64,000 bases of DNA from Chryseobacterium taiwanense (GCF_000813825.1 NZ_JWTA01000004.1:558001-622000), one strand, 5' to 3'. Positions 9,176-18,560 are shown, counted from the first letter of the stretch. Program-made: numbers and translations. The notes: generated by a model not told the origin, from the letters alone.

Positions 9176-9526
9176 ATGAAGATAAATTTACCCGATAAAC
9201 TGTATTATTCAATAGGAGAAGTTGCAAAAGCATTTGATGTAAACACTTCATTAATACGTTATTGGGAACAGGAATTCCCCATTATAAAACCTAAAAAAAA
9301 CAAAAAAGGGAATCGATATTTCACACCGGAAGATATCAACAACCTTCAGATGATTTATCACTTGGTAAAAGAGAAAGGCTACACATTGGACGGAGCTCGT
9401 GTTGCCTTGACTACCAACAGTAAAATTTCAGAAACCGTCACTCTAATTGACCATCTGGAATTCGTAAAAGCAGAACTTTTAAAACTTAAAGATTCTTTAG
9501 CAGAAAGGGACGTTGAAGGCGTTTGA
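9176..9526 (+). CDS. MerR family transcriptional regulator
   Basis: A 116-aa protein starting at ATG 9176 (MKINLPDKLYYSIGEVAK). The N-terminal winged HTH is clear: YSIGEVAKAFDVNTSLIRYWE, then a wing containing NRYFTPEDINNL. A short C-terminal helix (LEFVKAELLKLKDSLAER) is the likely dimerisation coil. There is no cysteine-rich metal loop, so it is not a classical metal sensor; it resembles the short MerR proteins common in Flavobacteriia whose signal is unknown. It is divergent from the AraC gene and is followed 81 bases later by the HhH repeat protein on the same strand. Confidence 0.88.
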   Translation: MKINLPDKLYYSIGEVAKAFDVNTSLIRYWEQEFPIIKPKKNKKGNRYFTPEDINNLQMIYHLVKEKGYTLDGARVALTTNSKISETVTLIDHLEFVKAELLKLKDSLAERDVEGV

Positions 9527-9607
9527 TTTTCTGAAATCCTTCATACATAAATTCGATTTATTTCAAACATAATTAGATTTAATAGGCTTTCTTATTAAAT
9601 TTACTTT

Positions 9608-10909
9608 ATGATGAAAAAAAGCTATTACACAAAAATAGCAGGACTAGGCATTTTCCTGCTCGTTCTCCTTGTGTTTCAGAATTATTCTAAAGCAGGAAAC
9701 GAAAATTTTCCCGAAGTTACATTCATTTCTGAGAACACAGCAACTCTGAAGTTAACAGACTTTGATCCCAATGATTTGAACGAAAAACAATGGCAACATT
9801 TAGGTTTTTCTGAAAAACAAACCGCAACGATTCTGAAATACAAAAACATAGTCGGCGGAAGATTTATTTCTAAGGAACAATTCAAGAAATGTTTTGCCGT
9901 TTCTGCAGAAAAATTCACTGAACTAGATTCTTTTATCTTGTTACCCGACAATAATACGGAAGCTAAATCTGACAACTTCAAAAAATTTGAAAAAAGAGTA
10001 ATCACAGTTACCAAAAAATTCAATCCGGATCATTATTCTGTTGATGACTGGATAAAAATGGGATTTAGCCAAAGACAAGCCGAAGCTATTTTAAAGTATA
10101 AAACGTATTTAGGAGGTAGTTTTATCAGTAAAGAAAAATTCAGGGAGTGTTTTATTATTAGTGAGGAAAATTTCCAAAAGATCAGTCCTTATTTAACTCT
10201 TCCAGAAAAAACTCCTCCAAATTTTAATCAAAATACTCAAGGATTTAAATCTGAGAAAATTAAAATTCAATATCATGCTTTTGATCCTAATACATTAGAT
10301 CTTGAAGGCTGGAAATCTTTTGGCTTTTCTGATAAGCAAGCACAAACTATTATTAATTATCGAGACCGTAATCTAAGAGGAAGTTTTAAAAGTTTAGAAG
10401 AAATTCAAAAGTGTTTCGTTATTTCTGCTGAAAAATTTGAAGAGATGAAACCTTTTATCAAATTAAGTCCAGCTTCAAATACTAATGAAAATCAGAAATC
10501 CAAGATTATACAGCAGGAAAAAACTGATTTCTCTAAAGTAGATCTAAATTCGATCACCTTCAAACAGCTTATAGAATTTGGCTTTGATGAAAAAGCTGCG
10601 GGCTCGATGATAGGTTTTAGAAAAAAATTGGGTGGATTTGTGAATAAAGAACAAATTCTGACCACTTATAATATTGATGTAGAATTAATGCAAAAATTAC
10701 TCGCTGTTGCCCAACTAAATACTTCAAATGTACCCAAATATACATTAACAGACGCTCCTGAAGAATGGCTCAAAAACCATCCTTATTTTAAATATTCTGC
10801 AGACAGAATTATTTTTTACAGAATCACTAATCCTGATGACAGAAAAATATGGAAATATTTGAAGCTGAAACCTGAATATGAAACAAGGATGAGATTGTAT
10901 GTGAAGTGA
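9608..10909 (+). CDS. Exported helix-hairpin-helix (ComEA-like) repeat protein
   Basis: 433 aa with an N-terminal membrane or signal segment (residues 8-23). Three close repeats follow at about residues 50-115, 135-190 and 220-285, and a fourth, more diverged, at about 310-365. Each has the form GFSEKQ-A-x-I-x-x-YK-x(3)-GG-x-F-x-S-K-E-x-F-x(2)-CF-x-I-S. This is the ComEA-type HhH fold, seen in DNA-binding proteins of natural transformation. Typical Bacteroidota ComEA-like proteins have two or three such units, so this is an expanded form. The cysteine in the CF position is conserved in repeats 1-3 and absent in repeat 4. DNA binding outside the inner membrane is possible but unproven. Confidence 0.8.
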   Translation: MMKKSYYTKIAGLGIFLLVLLVFQNYSKAGNENFPEVTFISENTATLKLTDFDPNDLNEKQWQHLGFSEKQTATILKYKNIVGGRFISKEQFKKCFAVSAEKFTELDSFILLPDNNTEAKSDNFKKFEKRVITVTKKFNPDHYSVDDWIKMGFSQRQAEAILKYKTYLGGSFISKEKFRECFIISEENFQKISPYLTLPEKTPPNFNQNTQGFKSEKIKIQYHAFDPNTLDLEGWKSFGFSDKQAQTIINYRDRNLRGSFKSLEEIQKCFVISAEKFEEMKPFIKLSPASNTNENQKSKIIQQEKTDFSKVDLNSITFKQLIEFGFDEKAAGSMIGFRKKLGGFVNKEQILTTYNIDVELMQKLLAVAQLNTSNVPKYTLTDAPEEWLKNHPYFKYSADRIIFYRITNPDDRKIWKYLKLKPEYETRMRLYVK

Positions 10910-10923
10910 TGATGAGTATGTAA

Positions 10924-11023
10924 AGATGCTTCGACAGGCTCAGCATGACATCACTAAAAAAATGACTGCTAATAAAAACAGTTAGTATTAGGAAAATGTC
11001 ATGCCGAGCTTGCCGAAATATCT
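10924..11023. repeat. Palindromic intergenic repeat (GCTTCGACAGGCTCAGCATGACA type)
   Basis: Inverted repeat with 28-base arms (10924-10951 and 10996-11023), identical at 23 positions. It fills the gap between the convergent HhH and rluF genes. It shares the ATGACA word with the TGTCATTCTGA repeats elsewhere in the window, but with ATGACA at the inner ends of the arms. It may also act as a terminator for one or both flanking genes. Confidence 0.65.
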
Positions 11024-11049
11024 CAATATATTTTTAAACTAAAAATATA

Positions 11050-11772
11050 TTAATCAAAAGTTTTGCTCGAACCTTCCACTAATTTATTCAAAGTAGCCAA
11101 TTCTTCATCGGTTAAATCTCTCCATTTTCCGATGGGTAAATCTAGTTTTATATTTAAAACACGGATACGTTTCAGTTTCTTAACTTCGTAGCCCAAATAT
11201 TCGCACATTCTACGAATTTGTCGGTTTAAACCTTGTGTCAAAACGATTCGGAAATTCATATCGTCGATTTTTTCTACTTCACATTTTTTTGTGACAGTGT
11301 CTAAAATCGGAATTCCGTTTCGCATTTTTTCAAGAAATCTTGGATTGATGGGTTTATCAACTCTTACAATGTATTCTTTTCCGTGATTGTTTCTTGATCT
11401 AAGAATTTTATTTACAATATCACCATCGCTCGTCAAAAGTATCAATCCTTCACTTGGTTTATCTAACCTACCGATTGGGAAAATTCTTTTAGGATGATTA
11501 ATATAGTCGATGATATTATTCTTTTCACGTTTGCTGTCTGTTGTACAAACGATTCCTACAGGTTTGTTGAAGGCAATGTAAACATGCTTTTCTTCTGGTT
11601 CACGGATAGGTTTCCCGTCAACCTCAATAACATCTTCATCAGAAACTTTTGTTCCCATTTCAGGAACTTTACCGTTTATTGTAATTCTCCCTTCTTCCAA
11701 AAGTTTATCTGCCGCTCTTCTAGAGCAGTATCCGACTTCTGATAAATATTTATTGATACGTGTTTTTTCCAT
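11050..11772 (-). CDS. rluF: 23S rRNA pseudouridine synthase, RluF/RluB (RsuA) family
   Basis: 240 aa. An N-terminal S4 RNA-binding domain ([21 protein letters not shown], residues 5-50) is followed by the RsuA-type catalytic domain, with the catalytic Asp in [14 protein letters not shown]. The C-terminal [18 protein letters not shown] motif is typical of RluF, which isomerises U2604 of 23S rRNA in E. coli; RluB or RsuA specificity cannot be wholly excluded. It is the last gene of the ftsX operon. Its ATG overlaps the stop of the upstream gene by one base (TAATG), suggesting translational coupling. Confidence 0.88.
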   Translation of the reverse strand: MEKTRINKYLSEVGYCSRRAADKLLEEGRITINGKVPEMGTKVSDEDVIEVDGKPIREPEEKHVYIAFNKPVGIVCTTDSKREKNNIIDYINHPKRIFPIGRLDKPSEGLILLTSDGDIVNKILRSRNNHGKEYIVRVDKPINPRFLEKMRNGIPILDTVTKKCEVEKIDDMNFRIVLTQGLNRQIRRMCEYLGYEVKKLKRIRVLNIKLDLPIGKWRDLTDEELATLNKLVEGSSKTFD

Positions 11773-12353
11773 TAATCTTCTCCGTAACCTGTATAATTTT
11801 TGTTGCTAAAAATGGTAATTCCATAGCTTAATCCGATAATAAACGGATTCTTATTGGTATTTCCCAATTTATATCCTTCTAAAACAATTCCTCCTTCCTG
11901 GCTCAGTCTTTTTGAATAAGAAACCTGCATTCCTAATCGTACTCCCCAGAATTCAGAATCTGAAACCACTGCATTATTGATCTGTTTTCCGTAATTAAGA
12001 TCGATATAAAACGGACGGTCTCCCGGATTAAAAATAATTTTCGGCTGCACCATGACATACAACAAATGATAATTGTCTTGTATAAAGCTATATTTAAAAC
12101 CCGCTCCTAATGCAAAGTTAGGAAGAAAATTATATCCACCAATTGCAGTAATTCCGTAGCTGATTTTATTAGGCGTTTTTGGAACTATATATTGGGTGTT
12201 GTTGGGAACTTCTTTTTCTTTAAATATATTGTATCCTAAATTCACAGAAGGATTAAAATAAAAATCCATTTTCTGTTTTTTTGTCTCCGTATTTTGTGAA
12301 AAGGATAATAAATAACCACATAAAGCGGCTAATAAAAGTAATTTTTTCATCAT
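11772..12353 (-). CDS. Outer-membrane beta-barrel family protein
   Basis: 193 aa with a signal peptide ([20 protein letters not shown]). The rest alternates polar and aromatic residues in strands such as [35 protein letters not shown] and [14 protein letters not shown], typical of small Bacteroidota porin-like barrels. No specific function is recognised. It sits between truB (4-base ATGA overlap) and rluF (1-base overlap), so it is co-translated with RNA-modification genes although it is probably an envelope protein. Confidence 0.75.
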   Translation of the reverse strand: MMKKLLLLAALCGYLLSFSQNTETKKQKMDFYFNPSVNLGYNIFKEKEVPNNTQYIVPKTPNKISYGITAIGGYNFLPNFALGAGFKYSFIQDNYHLLYVMVQPKIIFNPGDRPFYIDLNYGKQINNAVVSDSEFWGVRLGMQVSYSKRLSQEGGIVLEGYKLGNTNKNPFIIGLSYGITIFSNKNYTGYGED

Positions 12354-13048
12354 GAATTATTAAATCTAAAATCGTTTTCTAAGAAATCTGATGTAGCATC
12401 TTCAATTTTATAGTCTCCGATTTTTGTTCTTCTCAATTGTGTTAAGTACGCTCCTACTCCTAGTTCCTGACCAATATCGTGAGCAAGACTTCTTATATAT
12501 GTTCCTTTTGAACAGCCTACTGTAAAGCTTACTAGAGGAAGGTCTATTTTAATATCTTCAATATAAAGGATCGTTGTTTTCCTTGACTTCATTTCTACCT
12601 CCTCTCCTGCTCTCGCTAGATTGTAAGCTCTTTGTCCATCAATTTTTATCGCTGAAAACACCGGTGGTTTCTGTTCAATTTCTCCTAAAAATTTTCCTAA
12701 AGCAGTTGTAATCTGCTCTTCTGTAATATGTGAAAAGTCCTGATGAAGAATTTCTGGTTTTTCGGTATCGTAAGATTCTGTTTGTACCCCGATTTTTATT
12801 TCTGTCCAATATTCTTTCGGAGCATCTTGTATTTCAGGAATTTTTTTCGTGAATTTCCCACAACAAACAATTAAAAGTCCTGTAGCTCTCGGATCTAAAG
12901 TTCCAGCATGGCCTATTTTGAATTTTTTGGGAAGATTAAACTCTCTTTTGAGTTTATATTTCATTTTATTGACAGCCTGAAAAGAGGTCCAATCCAAAGG
13001 TTTGTCTAATAAAAATATGTGTCCTGATTGTAGATCTTCTGCAGTCAT
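12350..13048 (-). CDS. truB: tRNA pseudouridine(55) synthase
   Basis: 232 aa. It begins with DKPLDWTSFQAVNKM and has the catalytic motif GHAGTLDPRATGLLIV, where the Asp makes the nucleophilic attack that forms pseudouridine 55 in the T-loop of tRNA. The second conserved block KPPVFSAIKIDGQRAYNLAR and the block GTYIRSLAHDIG are present. It lacks the long C-terminal PUA domain of the E. coli enzyme, which is normal for short bacterial TruB proteins. It overlaps the downstream barrel gene by four bases. Confidence 0.96.
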   Translation of the reverse strand: MTAEDLQSGHIFLLDKPLDWTSFQAVNKMKYKLKREFNLPKKFKIGHAGTLDPRATGLLIVCCGKFTKKIPEIQDAPKEYWTEIKIGVQTESYDTEKPEILHQDFSHITEEQITTALGKFLGEIEQKPPVFSAIKIDGQRAYNLARAGEEVEMKSRKTTILYIEDIKIDLPLVSFTVGCSKGTYIRSLAHDIGQELGVGAYLTQLRRTKIGDYKIEDATSDFLENDFRFNNS

Positions 13049-13094
13049 TATTTTATGAGTAATGAAAATTGGTAATGAGTAATTTTAGCCGCTA

Positions 13095-13913
13095 CTATTT
13101 AAAGAAATAAAAATAAATAAGCAAAGCTACCCCAACGAAAATACGATACCATCCCCAAGGTTTGAAACCGTATTTATTCAACACTCCGATGAATGCTTTT
13201 ATGGCAATTAACGCTACTATAAACGCTACTACATTTCCAACAATAAAAATGGTAATGTGATCCTGTGAAGCCATGATCATTTCATAACCTTTTTGCGGAG
13301 TTGCAGTTTCTTTCCCCCATGTTTTTACAAACACCGAATACACCGTAACTGCCAACATCGTAGGAACTGCTAAAAAGAATGAAAATTCTGCGGCAGCTTT
13401 TCTTGTTAATCCTTGTGCCATCCCACCAATAATTGAGGCCGCACTTCTACTTGTTCCTGGCATCATTGCTAAGCACTGCCAAAAACCAATGGTAATCGCA
13501 TTTCTAACTGTAATTCCTTTTTCATCATCAATTTTAGGATTTTTAAACCATTTATCTGCAAATAGCAAAACGACTCCACCTAAAACTAACACTGATGAGA
13601 TAGCGATTTGATTTCCTAAAACCGCTTCAATTTTATCATCAAATAAATACCCTAAAACTAAAGCAGGAACAACCGCAAAAGCCAGTTTATAATAAAATTT
13701 CAGATTGTTTAAATCAAAGAATTTTTTCCAATAAGCAACCACGACGGATAAAATAGCTCCAAACTGAATCGATACCTGAAACATTTTTAAAAATTCATCT
13801 TCAGGTAATCCCATCAAGTTTGCCGTGAAACCCATATGAGCTGTTGAAGAAATAGGAAGATATTCTGTTAATCCTTCTATAATTGCAATAATAATTGCAT
13901 TGATTAAATCCAT
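13095..13913 (-). CDS. uppP: Undecaprenyl-diphosphate phosphatase (UppP/BacA)
   Basis: 272-aa polytopic membrane protein. Active-site signatures are EGLTEYLPISSTAHM (residues 14-28) and PGTSRSAASIIGGMAQGLTR. It dephosphorylates undecaprenyl diphosphate to recycle the lipid carrier for peptidoglycan and other envelope glycans, and its activity gives bacitracin tolerance. It lies downstream of ftsX and the DUF3098 gene. A strong hairpin lies in the 96-base gap before it. Confidence 0.97.
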   Translation of the reverse strand: MDLINAIIIAIIEGLTEYLPISSTAHMGFTANLMGLPEDEFLKMFQVSIQFGAILSVVVAYWKKFFDLNNLKFYYKLAFAVVPALVLGYLFDDKIEAVLGNQIAISSVLVLGGVVLLFADKWFKNPKIDDEKGITVRNAITIGFWQCLAMMPGTSRSAASIIGGMAQGLTRKAAAEFSFFLAVPTMLAVTVYSVFVKTWGKETATPQKGYEMIMASQDHITIFIVGNVVAFIVALIAIKAFIGVLNKYGFKPWGWYRIFVGVALLIYFYFFK

Positions 13914-13931
13914 AATTTATGTAAAATTAAA

Positions 13932-13989
13932 AGATTAAGAAATTCAGAAATTTAGAACATAATGTTTAAATCTCTGAATTCCTTAATCT
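13932..13989. repeat. 23-bp inverted repeat inside the ftsX-uppP operon
   Basis: Arms 13932-13954 and 13967-13989 match at 21 of 23 positions around a 12-base loop. On the minus strand only a weak T-run follows, so it may be an attenuator, a processing site or a short repeat element rather than a full terminator. Confidence 0.6.
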
Positions 13990-14009
13990 CTGAATAAAAA
14001 TTTATTTTC

Positions 14010-14306
14010 TTATTTTTTTTTCAAAATGGCATATACCTCAATGGCAAAACCAATGACTACAAATAGCGGTGCAATTCTGATTCTACGGATAGAAAAAATA
14101 CCATCATTCCAAGAATCCGGATTATATTCTCCGCCTACTGTATTCGCATCCGGACCCATCATTAGAAGAAATCCACCTACAATAAATGCTAATCCTATTA
14201 ACATCCATTTAAAGTTTTCTTTTCCGAAGTAAAAAGTATTTTCTTTGGAAACTTCTGTTTCTTTTCCGTAGTCCGCCGCGGAAAATTTGTTTGTTTTATT
14301 GCTCAT
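14010..14306 (-). CDS. DUF3098 family membrane protein
   Basis: 98 aa with two transmembrane helices (about 33-50 and 76-94) separated by the loop MGPDANTVGGEYNPDSWND and a basic IRRIRIAP segment. This matches DUF3098, a small family found next to ftsX in Bacteroidota. Its start lies two bases after the ftsX stop, so the two are co-translated. The function is unknown; the conserved linkage suggests a link to FtsX or to envelope synthesis. Confidence 0.85.
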   Translation of the reverse strand: MSNKTNKFSAADYGKETEVSKENTFYFGKENFKWMLIGLAFIVGGFLLMMGPDANTVGGEYNPDSWNDGIFSIRRIRIAPLFVVIGFAIEVYAILKKK

Positions 14307-14308
14307 TT

Positions 14309-15208
14309 TTATGAATAATATAAATCATCAACATTCGTTTTCAGGAATCTCCAAGTAGCAATTACTGTACTTAATACGGTAATAAAAATACCTACTCCCA
14401 ATACTAATAAAACCAGCCAGAAATACTGTTGATTATCTTGTACGAATGCAGAACCGATTTGACTTGTGAAATAGTACCAAACTCCAAATAATGCTAAAAG
14501 CCCTATTACGGAACCAATAGCTCCCAAAATAACCGCTTCTACAATAAAAGGTTTCAAAATAAATCTTCTTTTTGCTCCTACCAGCTGCATGGTTTTAATG
14601 ATAAATCTTTTTGAGAAGATCTTCAAACGAATTGAATTATTAATTAAAACGACTGCCAATACTAAGAATAAAAGAGAAAAACCTAAGATCCATTTTAGTA
14701 TTCTGTTAAGGTTGTTGTATACGTCTACCATAAGACTGCTGTCATTTTTAACATCTACAATCCCAGGAACTGAACTTATAATTTTAATTGCTTCATCTAT
14801 TTTCGTAGGGTCTACATATTCAGGTTTTAAGGCAACTTCTATAGACGATGGGAAAATGTTTTCTTCAAATAATGCATCGCTATCAATCCCCATACTTTTT
14901 TTAGCTTCCTGAGCTGCTTTTTCTCTGGAAATATAGGTAGCTCTTTTTACAGGAGCTAAAATCTGCACCTTTTTAAAAGTTTCTTCTTCTAGTTTTGCAA
15001 TTTTAAGAGAGTCTTTCGCATCATAGTTTTCATCAAAGTAAGCATTTACTACAAGCTGTTCTTTGATATAGTCAGAATACTTTTGAGCATTAATTAAAAT
15101 AAGCCCCATTAATCCTAACAAAAATAACACTAATGCAATACTTATTACTACTGTAATATTGCTAGACCTAAGCCTTTTCTTATTAAACTCATCTACAGAT
15201 TTAGCCAT
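14309..15208 (-). CDS. ftsX: Cell division protein FtsX (permease-like)
   Basis: 299 aa with the FtsX layout: an N-terminal cytoplasmic stretch, TM1 at about 18-40, a periplasmic loop of about 120 residues (with VPGIVDVKNDSSLMVDVYNNL), then three closely spaced TM helices (about 168-188, 218-245, 262-285). FtsX works with the ATPase FtsE to activate peptidoglycan hydrolases at the septum. ftsE is not adjacent here. It is the first gene of a minus-strand operon continuing with DUF3098 and uppP. Confidence 0.92.
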   Translation of the reverse strand: MAKSVDEFNKKRLRSSNITVVISIALVLFLLGLMGLILINAQKYSDYIKEQLVVNAYFDENYDAKDSLKIAKLEEETFKKVQILAPVKRATYISREKAAQEAKKSMGIDSDALFEENIFPSSIEVALKPEYVDPTKIDEAIKIISSVPGIVDVKNDSSLMVDVYNNLNRILKWILGFSLLFLVLAVVLINNSIRLKIFSKRFIIKTMQLVGAKRRFILKPFIVEAVILGAIGSVIGLLALFGVWYYFTSQIGSAFVQDNQQYFWLVLLVLGVGIFITVLSTVIATWRFLKTNVDDLYYS

Positions 15209-15300
15209 TAATATTAAATTTTTTGGCTAAAATAGAAAAAAACTTCCGAAATTTGGGAACGAAAAAGAGAAAATCACTGTTAATAAAATCATAAAAAACA

Positions 15301-16071
15301 TTGAGTGTAAAAGCAAAAAAGCATCTTGGTCAGCACTTTTTGACGGATGAAAACATCGCAAGAAAAATCGTAGAAGGTCTTAGTTTTGAGAACTATAATA
15401 AAGTAATGGAAGTAGGTCCCGGAATGGGAGTTCTTACCAAATATCTTTTGGAAAAAGATCAGGATACTTACCTTGCAGAAATTGATAAGGAGTCTATAGA
15501 ATACCTAAAAAACAACTATTCTAAAATAACTGAAGAAACTTTTGTAGGAGATTTTCTGAAGCAGGATTTTCAATTTACCAACGGAGAACAGATTGCTATT
15601 ATAGGAAATTTTCCTTATAATATTTCTTCCCAGATTTTATTTCAAATCATAGAGCATTATGAACTGATTCCTGAAATGGTAGGAATGTTCCAAAAGGAAG
15701 TTGCTGAGAGAACTGCAGCAGTTCCGAGAACAAAAGATTACGGAATTTTGTCTGTTTTGGTTCAGGCTTATTATGATACTTCGTATTTGTTTACGGTGCA
15801 TGAAAATGTATTTAATCCTCCTCCAAAAGTAAAATCCGGAGTGATCAGATTAACAAGAAACCCAAAAGAAGGTTTAGCAGGAAATGAAATTCTTTTCAAA
15901 CAGATTGTAAAAGCAGGATTTAATCAAAGAAGAAAAAAACTTTCAAACGCACTGAAAATTCTGAATATTCCGGAAGCTTTAAAAACACATGTATTTATGG
16001 ATAAAAGAGCTGAAGAATTAAGCGTTTCCGATTTTATTTCCTTCACTCAACTCTGGAAAGAGAATCAATAA
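15301..16071 (+). CDS. rsmA: 16S rRNA dimethyladenosine transferase (KsgA)
   Basis: 256 aa. It opens with SVKAKKHLGQHFLTDENIAR, the conserved N-terminus. The SAM motif is VMEVGPGMGVLT and the catalytic motif IV is GNFPYNISSQI (NFPY). It dimethylates A1518 and A1519 of 16S rRNA as a 30S assembly checkpoint. The conserved N-terminus forces a TTG start at 15301: the in-frame codons just upstream contain a stop and no ATG or GTG. It diverges from ftsX and ends before a bidirectional terminator. Confidence 0.95.
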   Translation: MSVKAKKHLGQHFLTDENIARKIVEGLSFENYNKVMEVGPGMGVLTKYLLEKDQDTYLAEIDKESIEYLKNNYSKITEETFVGDFLKQDFQFTNGEQIAIIGNFPYNISSQILFQIIEHYELIPEMVGMFQKEVAERTAAVPRTKDYGILSVLVQAYYDTSYLFTVHENVFNPPPKVKSGVIRLTRNPKEGLAGNEILFKQIVKAGFNQRRKKLSNALKILNIPEALKTHVFMDKRAEELSVSDFISFTQLWKENQ

Positions 16072-16114
16072 TTCTCAATTCATAAAGTTAGAAGCTTTAT
16101 TTAAGATTTAACAA

Positions 16115-16150
16115 TAAAAAAAGCCTTTCAATAATCTGAAAGGCTTTTTT
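16115..16150. terminator. Bidirectional terminator between rsmA and the 791-aa surface protein
   Basis: Stem of A-rich AAGCCTTTCA (ending 16130) with TGAAAGGCTTTTTT (16137-16150). Flanking A and T runs make it functional on both strands. Confidence 0.85.
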
Positions 16151-16167
16151 CATTATCTTAAGAGATA

Positions 16168-18543
16168 TTACTCTCTATTTTTCAACATGATCCATCCTGA
16201 ACTGTTCATTTGAACTTTTGATTTTGGATATTGGAAGTTAAATTTGTACCAGTACGTTGAAGTCGGCAATCTTTTTCCTCCTACAGTACCATTCCAGATT
16301 GGGTTTTGTTTTGTAAATCTAAAGATCTCAACGCCATATCTGTCATATACAGAACCTGTGAAGTTATCAAAATCTCCTAGAGATGTAAGATCTAAAACAT
16401 CATTAATTCCATCCTCATTTGGAGTAATGATATTATTAATATGTAGGGTAAAGAAGTCTACTGAGTTTTCACAACTTCTTCCTTTTGTTCTTACATACAC
16501 TGTGTAATTTGCATTATCCGTCAATCCACTGAATACATTTGAATCCTGCCAATTAATTCCATCAATAGAATATTCCAAAGTCGTTGGGATATTATTAATT
16601 GAAGGGTTATTTGCGGTTACAGTCAAGGTATTATTGCTATAATCAAGCCCTGAAACAAAAGGAGAAGCAGCTGCTAATACTTTTACAGAGAAAGTTCTCT
16701 TACAGTATCCATTGTCAATAACCACTGAATAAATCCCTAATTGATTAACACTTATTGTTTGGGTAGATTCTCCAGTACTCCATAAATATTTATAATTAGG
16801 ACCTGTTCCTGCATCTAAAGTCACTCTGTCTCCTATACACATTTCAACATCTTTCAAAGCTGTAACAATTTCAGGAACAACTTCTACAGTAACTGTTGCC
16901 GGTTTTGTAGAAACGCAACCTTTAGCCCCAACTGCATATACTTGGAATGTCGTTGTATGATCTATTATTACCGTCTGAGTAGCACCTGTACCTGAAAAAT
17001 TACTCCATTGGTAAGTAGTTCCTCCAGTTGCTGTTAAATCAACCGAATCTCCCGGACAAACTTTCAATTTAGAAGACATTAAAGTAACTGTAGGCGTCGT
17101 TTCTTTTGCAAGCGTTAATTCAACCATCTTACTACAGAACCCACCATTTGACACGACAACATATATAATCTGTCCGTTTGTACCATTATAATGATATGGA
17201 TCTTGGATATAACTATTATTTTGTGCTATTGCATCCGTCTGGTTTACATAGAAACGGAATACCGCTCCCGGTGTAGTACTAATTAATGGTTTTGAGAAAT
17301 TTAAATCAAAATCAGGAACATCAGGAGTTGCACAGTGAAGCAAAGTAGCATCTTGTGCAGTAGGTGTTGTCCCTCCATTAATAACAATCGATGCCGTTCC
17401 CGGACAAGGGCTTCCCGGATAACTTACTTCAACCGTATATGTTCCAGGCTGAACAGCCGTAATAGAATTTGTAGTAGCACCCGGTACTACAGTAGTCGTT
17501 GTACCATTATTATAATACCATTTATAGTTAACATTTGGATCACTTACAGAAGCTGTAATAACTTGAGGAGCATTATCACAAACATTAATTTCTTCAGGTA
17601 ATGTAGCCCCACTAGGATCTAATAGTTCTACTCCAATATTAAATGATCCTCCTTCTAAGAATACGGCTGAGTCATACGCGGTATCAGTTGCATCAGCAAT
17701 AACCATTTTAAAGTGATAAGCCTGTCCAGCAACTACTGTTGCAGTTGCCGTTAAAGGTATTGTTCTACCATTAAAATTTGTTTCAATATTTGTTGTATTG
17801 TACCCCGCAAAATACGTAGCATTAATTGCACCACAAGTTAATGGACTTCCATTAAACTGAACTGCAGGACGAATATTTGTAACACTTACTGGACCCGCAC
17901 TTCCCGGAAGAACTGCCATATTTTGATAAGGACCTCCTGAAACTGGTCTAAGTAATAACGCAAATGCATCTGAAAAATTACATGGAAAACCACCGGTATA
18001 TTCCTCGGAAGCAAATAAATAATTAAACTTCACTTGTGAAGAGGTGGGAACAAAATCGAATTCCAAAACCACAGCATCTTTTAAAGTACTACTTGGGTTT
18101 GTAGCTGCTACCAAATCAGGATCACTTGCTGTTCCTACTATATCACTTAAAGAACTAGTTACATCTACATAATCATTTCCCGTACGTTTTGCTTTACCCG
18201 TAACCAATACTATCCCGTCTTTAAAAGGGAAACTAGTTGTACCTCTATGGAAATACCCCCATGCTCTATCTTCGTTAGTTGCTGGTAAATTTGGAGTTAC
18301 TTGAACATTTGAAACCTGGGGTGTAACACAAGAATTAGTTCCTGAAGATATTAAAACATCTTTAACCAATTGCGTGATATTAAAACTTGATGGGGCATAT
18401 GTTGGTACGTTTACATCAATAAAAGCCCCTTGTTTCTTTGCCAATCCGCTATTAGGTTTCGGAACCTTTCGAGTCTGATTGGTTTGTGAAAATAAAAAAT
18501 TAGTCGATAAAAGAAAAGAAAAAGCTAATAGATATCTCCTCAT
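16168..18543 (-). CDS. Choice-of-anchor L domain protein with T9SS type B sorting domain (paralogue 1)
   Basis: 791 aa. A signal peptide (1-19, ending FLFSQ) is followed by GAFIDVN and a choice-of-anchor L domain at about 50-305, with WGYFHRGTTSFPFKDGIVL and FNYLFASEEYTGG. Ig-like modules follow at about 315-390 and 480-560 (KVCPGDSVDLTATGG) and a third at 560-625. The C-terminal gliding-motility-type domain (ITPNEDGINDVLDL...YDRYGVEIF...STYWYKFNF) is the T9SS type B signal. It should be secreted and surface-attached. Its role is unknown; adhesion is a reasonable guess. It is the most downstream of three tandem paralogues. Confidence 0.9.
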   Translation of the reverse strand: MRRYLLAFSFLLSTNFLFSQTNQTRKVPKPNSGLAKKQGAFIDVNVPTYAPSSFNITQLVKDVLISSGTNSCVTPQVSNVQVTPNLPATNEDRAWGYFHRGTTSFPFKDGIVLVTGKAKRTGNDYVDVTSSLSDIVGTASDPDLVAATNPSSTLKDAVVLEFDFVPTSSQVKFNYLFASEEYTGGFPCNFSDAFALLLRPVSGGPYQNMAVLPGSAGPVSVTNIRPAVQFNGSPLTCGAINATYFAGYNTTNIETNFNGRTIPLTATATVVAGQAYHFKMVIADATDTAYDSAVFLEGGSFNIGVELLDPSGATLPEEINVCDNAPQVITASVSDPNVNYKWYYNNGTTTTVVPGATTNSITAVQPGTYTVEVSYPGSPCPGTASIVINGGTTPTAQDATLLHCATPDVPDFDLNFSKPLISTTPGAVFRFYVNQTDAIAQNNSYIQDPYHYNGTNGQIIYVVVSNGGFCSKMVELTLAKETTPTVTLMSSKLKVCPGDSVDLTATGGTTYQWSNFSGTGATQTVIIDHTTTFQVYAVGAKGCVSTKPATVTVEVVPEIVTALKDVEMCIGDRVTLDAGTGPNYKYLWSTGESTQTISVNQLGIYSVVIDNGYCKRTFSVKVLAAASPFVSGLDYSNNTLTVTANNPSINNIPTTLEYSIDGINWQDSNVFSGLTDNANYTVYVRTKGRSCENSVDFFTLHINNIITPNEDGINDVLDLTSLGDFDNFTGSVYDRYGVEIFRFTKQNPIWNGTVGGKRLPTSTYWYKFNFQYPKSKVQMNSSGWIMLKNRE

Positions 18544-18560
18544 AATAATATTTGTTTAAA

